From NCBI RefSeq assembly GCF_000013365.1, contig NC_007778.1, positions 5,008,501 to 5,072,500 of the forward strand: a stretch of 64,000 nucleotides of DNA, read 5' to 3'. The DNA is from Rhodopseudomonas palustris HaA2. GTDB lineage: Bacteria; Pseudomonadota; Alphaproteobacteria; Rhizobiales; Xanthobacteraceae. The position numbers and the translations under genes were made by a program. The stretch's first letter is position 1. The number at the start of each line of letters is the position of its first letter. Under the pieces are notes generated by a model that saw only the letters and a program-made list of their open reading frames with translations, was not told where the DNA came from and did not search any database. This document shows, one piece after another, positions 1 to 8,030 of the stretch.

Positions 1-951
1 GGCCTCCACCGCGGCATTGAACACATCGGCCGCCTTGACGCCCGGCTTGATCATCTCGATCGCGCGATCGAGACCGACGCAGATCGCGCGATGATACTTG
101 CGCGTCTTGGCGTCCGGCTCGCCGAGCACGCCGTTGCGGGCGATATCGGCGCGATAGTGCTTGTAGCGGCCGCCGACGTCGAAGCGGATGATATCGCCGG
201 CGATCAGTTCGCGATCGGTCGGCTGCACATTGGTCCCCGCACTGCGGGCGCCGACGCCGATGCAGCCGAGCACGGGCATTCCACCCTCGACGATGGTCTT
301 GGTGTGAAATGCGCGCGCCAGATCGTTTTCGGTGGCCCCGACCTTGGCCACCGCCAGCGCCGCATCGATCGACATGTCGGCGATCTGCGCCGACTTGCGC
401 AGCCGCGCGATCTCCTCCGGCGTCTTGATCGCCCGCCCGTAGCGGAAAATGTCCGCGGCCCTCACCAGCGTGGCGCCGGGCAGCGCCTCGGCGAGCTGAT
501 CCCAATATTGCGGCAGGATGCCGATCTCGTCGACGCCGATCCGCGCGTTCTGCAGGCCGCGGTCCTTGATCACCTTCACAAGGGCCTTGACGGCGTCGCC
601 GCAGTCGCCCTGCGCGAGCAATGCGTCGATGCGCCGATCCTGCGCATCGAGCTCCACGCCTTCCGCCTTGTTGACCGAAAACCCGCCGAAGCGGCGAATA
701 TCCTTCACCCAGACTTCCGAGTCGGCGGCGAGATCGATCAGGCCGGTCGAGGCGATCACCGCCGGCTCTCCACCGCCCGGCGCCGGCAGCAGCGCATAGG
801 CCTGCGGACCGCGGCGGATCCACTGGCTCATCGCCCAGAAGCCGCTCGCATAGGTGACGTTTTCCGGCATCGTCGCGACGAGCGCGGCGAGCGACGCCTG
901 CTTCATTCCCGCGTTGAGCCGTTCGATGTTGGCGAGCATTGCACTGTCCAT
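1..951 (-). CDS. M24-family metallopeptidase (Xaa-Pro aminopeptidase/creatinase-like), 3' end outside window
   Basis: Reading leftward from ATG at 951, 317 codons stay open to the window edge, so the C-terminus is missing. The N-terminal 150 residues resemble the creatinase/prolidase N-terminal domain. The catalytic pita-bread fold follows, with the segment RFDVGGRYKHYRADIAR, in which two aspartates 11 residues apart match the first two metal ligands of M24 enzymes. Members hydrolyse Xaa-Pro bonds or C-N bonds of small amides such as creatine. The later His/Glu ligands lie outside the window, so catalytic competence cannot be judged. It follows cofC on the same strand but has its own promoter and operator copy (961-985), tying it to the F420/hydantoinase cluster. 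A second in-frame ATG at 939 is an alternative start, and no strong ribosome binding site is seen for either. Confidence 0.82.
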   Translation of the reverse strand, partial: MDSAMLANIERLNAGMKQASLAALVATMPENVTYASGFWAMSQWIRRGPQAYALLPAPGGGEPAVIASTGLIDLAADSEVWVKDIRRFGGFSVNKAEGVELDAQDRRIDALLAQGDCGDAVKALVKVIKDRGLQNARIGVDEIGILPQYWDQLAEALPGATLVRAADIFRYGRAIKTPEEIARLRKSAQIADMSIDAALAVAKVGATENDLARAFHTKTIVEGGMPVLGCIGVGARSAGTNVQPTDRELIAGDIIRFDVGGRYKHYRADIARNGVLGEPDAKTRKYHRAICVGLDRAIEMIKPGVKAADVFNAAVEA

Positions 952-960
952 ACTTGCTTC

Positions 961-985
961 GTTCCGAATTTCGGAACATCGTTCC
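961..985. promoter_or_regulatory. Operator copy A of the cluster-wide 25-bp motif
   Basis: GTTCCG-N4-TCGGAAC-N3-GTTCC, read on the plus strand. The first two elements form a near-perfect inverted repeat (GTTCCGAA-T-TTCGGAAC) and a third half-site follows three bases later. It lies between a putative promoter (996-1025) and the M24 peptidase start at 951. Three more copies occur at 4270-4294, 4605-4629 and 14873-14897, all opposed to the direction of the downstream gene. The local IclR protein is the inferred binder. Confidence 0.75.
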
Positions 986-995
986 CATTGAAAGA

Positions 996-1025
996 ACAGT
1001 ACGGGATTTTCCGCAGCGCCGTCAA
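996..1025 (-). promoter_or_regulatory. Putative sigma-70 promoter of the M24 peptidase gene
   Basis: On the minus strand TTGACG (1025-1020) and TACTGT (1001-996) are separated by 18 bp. The operator-like element starts 10 bp downstream. The -10 match is weak, but the layout repeats that of the three other promoters of the cluster. Confidence 0.45.
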
Positions 1026-1191
1026 GTTGCGGTGCCGTCCCCGGATGGTGATCAGTGAGGCGACGGACGCCCGCGATCGGCACTCGGCGTCGGACACCGC
1101 ATGCGGCAACAAGGGCGCCGCGGACGAAGCCGAACGGCCTCGCGCGTTCGCGACCGACATGGGCATGGGACGGACGGTGCCTTTCGCCGCT

Positions 1192-1791
1192 TCAGGCGGC
1201 CGCGTGATTCGCCCACTCCCGATAGTCGTCCGGCGCGTCGAGATCGAAGGCGATACGCTGATCGACCATGATGGCCGGCGTCGTTCCGAGCGCGCGCGCC
1301 GCGTCGGCGTGCCGCTGGAAGCTGGCCGGGCCGTAGCGGAACGGAAACGAAGCCACGTAGCACGCGTCGACGCAAAGCAGGTTGGTACCATCGAACTTGC
1401 GGTCCGGCCCGATCATCACCGCCGCGGCTTCGGCGGCGGCGCGGCGCAGGATCTCCGGCTCGACATAGGGCAGATCGATCGGCAGGATCATCAGGCGCGC
1501 CAGCGTCGTGACGTCCCGGAGCAGCTGGCGCCGCGCGACGGCCAGGGCGCCATTGAGACCGTCGGCCTCGTCGTCGATCGCGCTCACGCCGCACGACGCG
1601 GCGACGCGGTGGACATGCGCGTCCGCGCTCACCACCCTCACCTGCTCGGCACCGACGGCCGCAACGGCCGCCGCCAGCGTCCGGCGCAGCATGCGCTCGC
1701 ACAGCCAGCGCCGGCCGATCGGATCGAGCGCGCTCGCCAGGCGCGACTTGCCGAACGCGAGCGGTTTGCAGGGGATCAGAACGTGGGTCAT
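1192..1791 (-). CDS. cofC: 2-phospholactate/phosphoenolpyruvate guanylyltransferase (F420 biosynthesis)
   Basis: This 199-residue protein of the CofC/FbiD family activates a three-carbon phosphoacid (2-phospholactate, phosphoenolpyruvate or 3-phosphoglycerate in different lineages) with GTP, giving the side-chain donor for F420. The N-terminus MTHVLIPCKPLAFGKSRLA has the nucleotide-binding signature of the family, where Lys and Arg contact the triphosphate. ILPIDLPYVEPE is the usual metal-binding acidic motif, and the length is normal. Its ATG overlaps the TGA of cofGH by four bases, so the two are translationally coupled. A 200-residue cofC directly after fused cofGH is a strong marker of F420 synthesis. 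The remaining genes (cofD and cofE, or fbiA and fbiB) are not in this window. Which phosphoacid is used cannot be read from the sequence. Confidence 0.9.
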   Translation of the reverse strand: MTHVLIPCKPLAFGKSRLASALDPIGRRWLCERMLRRTLAAAVAAVGAEQVRVVSADAHVHRVAASCGVSAIDDEADGLNGALAVARRQLLRDVTTLARLMILPIDLPYVEPEILRRAAAEAAAVMIGPDRKFDGTNLLCVDACYVASFPFRYGPASFQRHADAARALGTTPAIMVDQRIAFDLDAPDDYREWANHAAA

Positions 1792-4166
1792 CGTGCCAGC
1801 GCCATCTGCTTCGGCACGAACGGTGTCATCACCAGATCCTGCAGCTCCGGCGCGGCGAAGCTGGCGTCGCGGCGCTCGGCATCGACCGGGCGATACAGCG
1901 TCGTCCGCTGCTCGGCGACCCGGCCGGCTCGCGTGATCAGGGCTTCCATCGCTTCGGGCGCCAATTCCTGCCCATGCTGGGTACCGGCGGCGCGCGAGAT
2001 ACTCTCGTTCATCAGCGTGCCGCCGAGATCGTTGACGCCGGACCGCAGAAGACTCGCGACGCCGTCCTCGCCGAGCTTCACCCAGGAGGCCTGAATATTG
2101 GTGATCAGCGGATACAAGACCAGCCGCGCCACCGCATGCATCAGCCGCACCTCGCGCCAGGTCGGGCCGCTGCGCGCCTGGCCGCGCAGCGACATCGGCG
2201 CTTCCATATGGATGAACGGCAGCGGCACGAATTCGGTGAAGCCGCCGGTCTGCTCCTGCAGATCGCGAATTCGCAACAGATGCGCGGCCCAGCTGTCGGA
2301 TCCTTCGACGTGGCCGAACATGATCGTCGCCGTGGTGCGCAGACCGACCCGATGCGCACTGCGCACGATGTCCAGCCAGATCTGCGTGTCGAGCTTGTCG
2401 GCGCAGATGACCTGCCGCACCTTGTCGTCGAGGATTTCGGCAGCGGTGCCGGGCAGCGAGCCGAGGCCTTCGTCGCGCAGCATCGACAGGAAGTTCGACA
2501 CCGACATGCCCAGGGTGGCCGCACCTTGGCTCACTTCCAAAGGCGAGAACGCGTGGACGTGCATCTGCGGCACTTCGTTCTTCACCGCGCGCAACAGATC
2601 CACATAGGTCTTGCCGGTGTAGTGCGGGTTGATGCCACCCTGCATGCAGACTTCGGTCGCGCCGCGATCCCACGCTTCGCGGGCGCGACGCGCAACCTCC
2701 TCGAGCGACAGGTCGTAGGGCCTCCCGCGCAGATGGTCGTGGGTCTTGCCCTTGGAGAACGCGCAGAACTTGCAGGCGTAGCTGCAGACATTGGTGTAGT
2801 TGATGTTGCGGTTGACGACGTAGCGCACGGTCTCGCCGCTCGACGCCGCTCGCACCGCGTCGGCCGCCTCGCAGATCATGTCGACGTCGCCGCCGCGCGC
2901 GCCGAACAGCGCCTGCACCTCGGGCTGCGACAGCCGCGTCCCGCCCGCCGCGCGGACGACGAGTGCCTCCAGCGAAGGGTCGCTGCGGCGCGCGGCGCCG
3001 GTCGGCGGGATCGGCGCCAGACCGCCCGGCATCCAACCATCGTCGCGCGGGAAGCCGTCGGCGTCGACCGCTTTCAGGACCTTCGGCAGCAGCGCCGGAT
3101 CGATCCAGTCCGCGGCGTGGCGAACATAGGCGGGATACACCGCGAGCCGGGGCTGCAGCGTCAGCCCGACCGCTTCGGTCGCCTGCTGCAGCCGCGCGAT
3201 CTCCGGCCACGGCGCTTCCGGATTGACGTGATCGGCGGTGACCGGCGAAATCCCACCCCAGTCGTTGATGCCGGCTTCCAGCAGCCGCGGATAATCCGCG
3301 TAGCTGAGGTTCGGTGGCACCTGGATGTTCATCTTCGGCCCGAAGATCAGGCGCGCCACCGCGGCGGTCCACAGCAGGTCTTCAAGTCCGGGCTCGTGCC
3401 GGTCCGCGAACCGCGTATCGGCCTTGGCGCGGAAATTCTGCACGATGATTTCCTGCAGATGCCCGTAGCGCCGATGCAGCGAGCGCAGCGCCAGCAGCGA
3501 TTGCACCCGCTCGAGGCGGGTCTCACCGATGCCGATCAGAATTCCGCTGGTGAACGGCACCCGCAGCCTGCCCGCGGCCGCGATCGCGTCCAGCCGCACC
3601 GCCGGCAATTTGTCGGGCGAGCCGAAATGCGCCTCGCCGCGCGCGCACAGCCGCTCGGACACGCTCTCCAGCATGATGCCCTGCGACACGCTCACCTTGC
3701 GCAGCCGCGCGGTCTCCGCTTCACTCATCACGCCGGCATTGACGTGCGGCAGCAGGCCGGTCTCGGCCAGGATCAGCTTGCAGATCTTCTCGACGTAGTC
3801 GACCGTCGTCGCGACGCCCTGCGCCGCAAGAAATTCTCGCGCGGCGGCGTAGCGTGCCTCGGGCTTGTCGCCGAGCGTCAGCAGCGCCTCGTGACAGCCA
3901 GCCGCCTGCCCGGCCCGGACGATCGCCAGCACATCGTCCGGCGACAGGAAGGCCGCCTCGACCTGGCGCGGCGTTTTGGCGAAGGTGCAGTAGCCGCAGC
4001 TGTCGCGGCACAGACGGGTCAGCGGCACGAACACCTTGCGCGAGTAGCTGATCACATGGCGGTGACCGTCGCGGGCGAGCGTCGCGGCCTCGTCGAGCAG
4101 TTCCGCCATCGGCATCGCCTGGTACGCCCGCAACAGAGCTTCGGCGTCCCGCGTGTCCCACACCAT
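1788..4166 (-). CDS. fbiC: Bifunctional FO synthase (fused CofG-CofH radical SAM protein)
   Basis: A 792-residue fusion makes FO, the deazaflavin chromophore of F420, from tyrosine and 5-amino-6-ribitylaminouracil. The N-terminal CofG half has a radical-SAM cluster CRDSCGYC (CxxxCxxC) near residue 50. The C-terminal CofH half has CSYACKFC in the context NYTNVCSYACKFCAFSKGK near residue 460. Length and CofG-then-CofH order match actinobacterial FbiC. I chose ATG 4166 (MVWDTRD) because GAAGG sits eight bases upstream; ATG 4181 is possible. The open frame continues to 4553 but would run through the promoter and operator, so that extension is rejected. The gene is the first of a cofGH-cofC operon facing away from the ABC transporter operon. 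Confidence 0.93.
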   Translation of the reverse strand: MVWDTRDAEALLRAYQAMPMAELLDEAATLARDGHRHVISYSRKVFVPLTRLCRDSCGYCTFAKTPRQVEAAFLSPDDVLAIVRAGQAAGCHEALLTLGDKPEARYAAAREFLAAQGVATTVDYVEKICKLILAETGLLPHVNAGVMSEAETARLRKVSVSQGIMLESVSERLCARGEAHFGSPDKLPAVRLDAIAAAGRLRVPFTSGILIGIGETRLERVQSLLALRSLHRRYGHLQEIIVQNFRAKADTRFADRHEPGLEDLLWTAAVARLIFGPKMNIQVPPNLSYADYPRLLEAGINDWGGISPVTADHVNPEAPWPEIARLQQATEAVGLTLQPRLAVYPAYVRHAADWIDPALLPKVLKAVDADGFPRDDGWMPGGLAPIPPTGAARRSDPSLEALVVRAAGGTRLSQPEVQALFGARGGDVDMICEAADAVRAASSGETVRYVVNRNINYTNVCSYACKFCAFSKGKTHDHLRGRPYDLSLEEVARRAREAWDRGATEVCMQGGINPHYTGKTYVDLLRAVKNEVPQMHVHAFSPLEVSQGAATLGMSVSNFLSMLRDEGLGSLPGTAAEILDDKVRQVICADKLDTQIWLDIVRSAHRVGLRTTATIMFGHVEGSDSWAAHLLRIRDLQEQTGGFTEFVPLPFIHMEAPMSLRGQARSGPTWREVRLMHAVARLVLYPLITNIQASWVKLGEDGVASLLRSGVNDLGGTLMNESISRAAGTQHGQELAPEAMEALITRAGRVAEQRTTLYRPVDAERRDASFAAPELQDLVMTPFVPKQMALAR

Positions 4167-4269
4167 GTCGTCGACCTTCATCTCATTGTGCCGCCGACCA
4201 CGGCGTTCGTCTTGGGTTCGAACATCGTCGTCCGATCGGGACGCGATCATCGGGCGGACCCGCGGTGGC

Positions 4270-4294
4270 GTACCGCTTATCGGTACGATGTTTC
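4270..4294. promoter_or_regulatory. Operator copy B of the cluster-wide motif (cofGH promoter)
   Basis: GTACCG-N4-TCGGTAC-N3-GTTTC on the plus strand. It includes an inverted repeat CGTACCG/CGGTACG (4269-4275 and 4281-4287). It begins directly downstream of the inferred -10 element of the leftward cofGH promoter, about 100 bp before the start codon, a position expected for repression. Confidence 0.72.
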
Positions 4295-4298
4295 GATA

Positions 4299-4327
4299 AA
4301 TCTGACAGTCCCGGCCTCGCAAGTCAA
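4299..4327 (-). promoter_or_regulatory. Putative sigma-70 promoter of cofGH-cofC
   Basis: On the minus strand TTGACT (4327-4322) and CAGATT (4304-4299) are separated by 17 bp. The operator follows within five bases. Confidence 0.55.
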
Positions 4328-4571
4328 TCCGCGCAGCCCGACCAGCCGGGATCGTCCGAACATTTCGCCCTGCAGGACAGCGGTCGCCGCACGGCGATCG
4401 TTCCGAAACTGCGCACGACGCTGTTGTGAATGAAGTGATGTAGGCGGCGCCGTTCCGGCGGGTCAAGCGGCTCGGTCGCGGCTGCCCGCAACATCCGCGC
4501 CGCAGAAGCCGAATGACCGGCAAATGCGCAAGCTTTGCCGCGGGAATGAGCAACGCGCGTTCATTGGCAAA

Positions 4572-4600
4572 TTGACGCGCCGATCCCGCTCCCCTAGATT
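4572..4600 (+). promoter_or_regulatory. Sigma-70-like promoter of the ABC transporter/hydantoinase operon
   Basis: TTGACG (4572-4577), a 17-bp spacer and TAGATT (4595-4600). It is followed four bases later by operator copy C and 58 bases later by the livH start. Confidence 0.65.
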
Positions 4601-4604
4601 GACC

Positions 4605-4629
4605 GGAACGGTGTTCTCTTTATCGAAAC
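4605..4629. promoter_or_regulatory. Operator copy C of the cluster-wide motif (livH promoter)
   Basis: Read on the minus strand it is GTTTCG-N4-AGAGAAC-N3-GTTCC. Its spacing is the same as in copies A, B and D, and its orientation is again opposite to the gene it precedes. It covers the likely transcription start of the rightward operon. Confidence 0.75.
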
Positions 4630-4658
4630 ACTTGTCGAGACGTCAGACGCGGGATGCA

Positions 4659-5546
4659 ATGGAAGTCAGCGCGACATATCTGCTGCAACTACTTATGAAC
4701 GGCCTGATGCTCGGCCTGATCTACGCGTTGATCGCGGTGGGCCTGGCACTGATCTTCGGTGTGCTCGAGGTGATCAACTTCGCCCATGGCGAGCTGTTGA
4801 TGCTCGGCGGTTACGCCATGGCGCTGACTCTGCCGCTGGTCGGCCTGTCGTATTGGCCCTCGCTGCTGGTCGCCGTGATCGTGACTTCGCTGGTCGGCGT
4901 CGTGCTCTACGAAGTCTTCTTGCGTCACATCGGCCAGAAGGAATTCGAGCGCAGCATCCTGACCACGCTCGGCATCTCGATGATCCTGCTTTACGGCATG
5001 CAGTACCTGTTCACGGCGACGCCGATGATGGTGGACACCGCCTACGGGTTCGACGGTGTCCAGATCGGCTCGATCCGCATCACGCTGACCCGCCTGATCG
5101 CCGGCGCGCTGTCGGTCGCCGCCTTCACGGGTCTTTATTGTCTGCTGAGATTCACCCAGTTCGGCCGCGCCATGCGGGCCATCGCCCAGAACCGCGAAGC
5201 CGCGCTGATGGTCGGCATCAAGCCGCGCCACGTCGCCCGCAATGCCGTCGCGCTCGCCGCCGCCTTGTGCGGCCTCGCCGGTGCTGCACTGGCGCCGATC
5301 CAGCTGCTGCACCCGGCGATGGGCCAGGCGATGATCTTCAAGGCTTTCGCTCTGGTCGTCATCGGCGGCCTCGGCAACATGACCGGCGCCGTCGTGGTCG
5401 CCATCGCGCTCGGCATGATCGAGAGCTGGATCGGCGGCTTCTTCAGCATCGTCTGGCAAGAAGGCGCGATCTTCGTGATCATGATCGTCGCGGTGTTGCT
5501 CCGTCCGGACGGACTTTTCAAGCGCGGGAGCATGCGCGTCGGATGA
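4659..5546 (+). CDS. livH: Branched-chain amino-acid type ABC transporter permease (LivH family)
   Basis: A 295-residue, strongly hydrophobic protein with about eight membrane segments and the LivH signature regions LIYALIAVGLALIFGVLEVINFAHGE near residue 20 (shown in part: NFAHGE) and VVIGGLGNMTGA near residue 235. It forms half of the inner-membrane channel with the next gene. In this family substrates range from Leu/Ile/Val to urea, short amides and aromatic acids, so specificity cannot be inferred. The start at 4659 is chosen because the longer open frame upstream would include the promoter and operator. Its stop overlaps the start of livM by four bases. First gene of an eight-gene rightward operon. 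Confidence 0.9.
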   Translation: MEVSATYLLQLLMNGLMLGLIYALIAVGLALIFGVLEVINFAHGELLMLGGYAMALTLPLVGLSYWPSLLVAVIVTSLVGVVLYEVFLRHIGQKEFERSILTTLGISMILLYGMQYLFTATPMMVDTAYGFDGVQIGSIRITLTRLIAGALSVAAFTGLYCLLRFTQFGRAMRAIAQNREAALMVGIKPRHVARNAVALAAALCGLAGAALAPIQLLHPAMGQAMIFKAFALVVIGGLGNMTGAVVVAIALGMIESWIGGFFSIVWQEGAIFVIMIVAVLLRPDGLFKRGSMRVG

Positions 5547-6499
5547 CCGAGCCCCGCTGGACTCCCTACGCCGTTCTCGTCGCGATCGCCCTGCTGGCGG
5601 CGCTGCCTTTGATGACCGGTTCCAACTACATCGTCGGCATCGCGATTTCGGGGCTGATCTTCCTCACCGCCGCGGCGGCGCTCAACCTCGTCTACGGCTA
5701 TGCCGGCCAACTCTCCTTCGCACAGCTCGGCTTCTGGGGCGTCGGCGGCTATTGCGCGGCGATCGCCGTCGTCGATCTCGGGCAGAGCTTCTGGTTCGGC
5801 ATCGCCTTTGCCGGGGTCGTCAACCTGCTGCTCTCCGTCGTCATCGGCATCGTCATCACACGCACCACGCGCCACGCCTTCGTGGTGGTGACCCTGACCT
5901 TCGCGCTGCTCGCCGGCCTGATCGCACGCGACTGGGTGGGCGTGACCCGCGGCCCGCTCGGCATCCCCGGCCTGCCGCCGCCGAGCCTGATGGGATTCGC
6001 CTTCGACACCGGCGCCCGGTTCTACTACATCGCGCTGGTCTTCGCGCTGATCGCGCTGGCTTTCCTGTACAGCCTGAAGACCTCGCGCATCGGCCTGATC
6101 CTGAAGGCTATCAAACAGAACGATCCGCTGGTGGAATCCCAGGGCATCGCGCCCGGCCCCTACAAGCTCGCCGCCTTCGTGATCGCCTCGGTCATCACCG
6201 GCATGGCCGGCGGCATCTATGCGTTCAACCTCAAGGTGATCGATCCGAGCTTCCTCGATTTCTACTACATGCAGACCTTCCTGATCATCGTCATCATCGG
6301 CGGAGCCGGCAGCTTCTGGGCCGTCGTGCTGGCGGGCGCCGCGATGGTCGTGCTGCCTGAAGCCCTGCGTTTTTCCAACGAACTGCGCATGGTGATCTAT
6401 GGCGTGGTGCTGGTCGCGGTGATGATGTTCATGCCGCGCGGCGTGGCCGGCTGGCTCGAGGATCGGCGGATCGCCGCCTTGCGGAAGGCGCTGCGATGA
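5543..6499 (+). CDS. livM: Branched-chain amino-acid type ABC transporter permease (LivM family)
   Basis: A 318-residue membrane protein with typical LivM motifs: AALNLVYGYAGQLSFAQ near residue 45 and the EAA-like stretch around VESQGIAPGPYKLAAF. It is the second half of the permease. The ATG lies inside the livH stop (ATGA overlap), and its own stop overlaps the livG start in the same way, showing tight translational coupling. A longer open frame begins at 4853 but would run through livH out of frame and is not coding. Confidence 0.9.
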   Translation: MTEPRWTPYAVLVAIALLAALPLMTGSNYIVGIAISGLIFLTAAAALNLVYGYAGQLSFAQLGFWGVGGYCAAIAVVDLGQSFWFGIAFAGVVNLLLSVVIGIVITRTTRHAFVVVTLTFALLAGLIARDWVGVTRGPLGIPGLPPPSLMGFAFDTGARFYYIALVFALIALAFLYSLKTSRIGLILKAIKQNDPLVESQGIAPGPYKLAAFVIASVITGMAGGIYAFNLKVIDPSFLDFYYMQTFLIIVIIGGAGSFWAVVLAGAAMVVLPEALRFSNELRMVIYGVVLVAVMMFMPRGVAGWLEDRRIAALRKALR

Positions 6500-7293
6500 G
6501 CGCCATCCTGAACGTCGCGGATGTCAGCAAGGCCTTCAGCGGCGTGCATGCGGTGCAGGGCACGTCGTTCGAGGTGGAAGCGGGCAGTATCACCGGCCTG
6601 ATCGGCCCCAACGGCTCGGGCAAGAGCACGACCATCGACTGCATCAGCGGCTTTCAGACCCTCGATGCCGGCCGCGTCCTGCTCGGCGAGCGCGACATCA
6701 CCGGGCTGCGGCCAGCGGAGATCGCCAAGGCCGGCATGATCCGCACCTTCCAGAACGTGCGCGTCTACGATTCCTACAGCCTGCTCGACAATCTGCTCGT
6801 CGCCGGAGAAGCCTTCCGCGATCTGAACTGGTTCGATGCGCTGGCGCGGACGCCGCGCTATCGCCGGGTCCGCGACGCCGCCGAGGACCGCGCACGCGGG
6901 CTGATCGACCTGGTCGGTCTGACCCGGCTCAGCGATGCGCCGGCCACGGTGCTGTCCTACGGCCAGAAGAAGCTGCTCGCCTTCGCGGCGGCGATGATGG
7001 CGAAGCCGCGCCTGATCGTACTCGACGAGCCGGTCGCCGGCGTCAACCCGACGCGGGTCAACGAAGTCGCCGACATCCTGCGCAAGGCCAACGCCACCGG
7101 CATCTCCTTCCTGATCGTCGAGCACAATGTCGAGTTCATCAACAGCCTCTGTCACAAGGTGATCGTGCTCGAACAGGGCCGCAAGCTGACGGAAGGCACG
7201 CCGGCGCAGATCCGCAACGATCCACGCGTGCTGGAGGCCTATCTCGGCATCGCCCGGCCGGCCGCCGCGGCGGCGGAGGCCGAGGCATCATGA
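6496..7293 (+). CDS. livG: ABC transporter ATP-binding protein (LivG family)
   Basis: This 265-residue cytoplasmic ATPase has Walker A GPNGSGKST near residue 36, a Q-loop in RTFQNVRVYDSYS, a signature loop that reads LSYGQKK instead of the usual LSGGQ, Walker B LIVLDEP near residue 175 and the switch histidine in IVEHNVEF. The Tyr in the signature loop is common in LivG proteins and is not a defect. It forms a heterodimer with LivF to drive import. It overlaps livM and livF by four bases each. Confidence 0.92.
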   Translation: MSAILNVADVSKAFSGVHAVQGTSFEVEAGSITGLIGPNGSGKSTTIDCISGFQTLDAGRVLLGERDITGLRPAEIAKAGMIRTFQNVRVYDSYSLLDNLLVAGEAFRDLNWFDALARTPRYRRVRDAAEDRARGLIDLVGLTRLSDAPATVLSYGQKKLLAFAAAMMAKPRLIVLDEPVAGVNPTRVNEVADILRKANATGISFLIVEHNVEFINSLCHKVIVLEQGRKLTEGTPAQIRNDPRVLEAYLGIARPAAAAAEAEAS

Positions 7294-8030
7294 GCAGCTA
7301 CCCGAAACTGGAGATCATCAATCTCAGCGCCGGCTACGCCGATGTGCCGATCGTGCGCGATTTCTCCACCCGCCTCGCGCCCGGCTCGATCACCACGCTG
7401 ATCGGCGGCAACGGCGCCGGCAAATCGACGCTGCTGCGGGCGATCTACGGCACCAATCGCTGGTTCGCCGGCCAGATCGTGCTCGATGGCGAGCCGATCC
7501 ATCAACTCAGCCCGGCGGAGCGGCTCAAGCGCGGCGTCGGCTTCGTACCGCAGGGGCGCTGCAATTTCCCGCAGATGACGGTCGCCGAGAACCTGAAAAT
7601 GGGCTGCTACACGCTGCCCGGCCGGAAGCATCAGGCGGCGATCGCGCGCGTCACCGAGCAATTTCCGATGCTGAAGCGGAAGTGGTCGGAGTTGGCCGGC
7701 AACCTCTCCGGCGGCGAACAGCAGGTGCTGGAGACCGCGATGGTGCTGCTCACCGGTCCGCAACTGCTGCTGCTCGACGAGCCGTCGCTCGGCCTGTCGC
7801 CGAAGACCCAGGCCGAGGTCTTTGCCGTCGCCAAGGAGATCGCCGGCGCCGGCGTCACCGTGCTGGTGGTCGAGCAGAACGTCCATGGCGCGCTGCTGGT
7901 TTCCGATACGGCGATCGTGATGGAGCTCGGCCGCAAGTTTCTCGAAGGCCCTGCCCGCGAAGTGCGCGACGATCCGCGCATCCGCGAGGCCTATCTGGGC
8001 GGCAACATCAAGGAGACGATCGAGGAATGA
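7290..8030 (+). CDS. livF: ABC transporter ATP-binding protein (LivF family)
   Basis: This 246-residue ATPase has Walker A GGNGAGKST, signature LSGGEQQ near residue 143, Walker B LLLLDEPSLGLSP and switch segment VVEQNVHGAL. It is the second nucleotide-binding subunit of the importer. Its stop codon overlaps the start of the hydantoinase subunit gene (ATGA at 8027-8030), so transport and catabolic genes are translationally linked. This supports the idea that the imported compound is the hydantoinase substrate. Confidence 0.92.
   Translation: MSSYPKLEIINLSAGYADVPIVRDFSTRLAPGSITTLIGGNGAGKSTLLRAIYGTNRWFAGQIVLDGEPIHQLSPAERLKRGVGFVPQGRCNFPQMTVAENLKMGCYTLPGRKHQAAIARVTEQFPMLKRKWSELAGNLSGGEQQVLETAMVLLTGPQLLLLDEPSLGLSPKTQAEVFAVAKEIAGAGVTVLVVEQNVHGALLVSDTAIVMELGRKFLEGPAREVRDDPRIREAYLGGNIKETIEE

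Noticed and set aside
1974-4433. An 819-residue plus-strand open frame antisense to cofGH
   Set aside because: It is very rich in Arg, His and Gln, shows no family resemblance and lies opposite a gene with clear radical-SAM motifs. Such frames are common in GC-rich genomes.
4166-4553. A longer N-terminus for fused cofGH
   Set aside because: The extra 129 codons would run through the shared operator and promoter and lack family resemblance. Met at 4166 has a good ribosome binding site.
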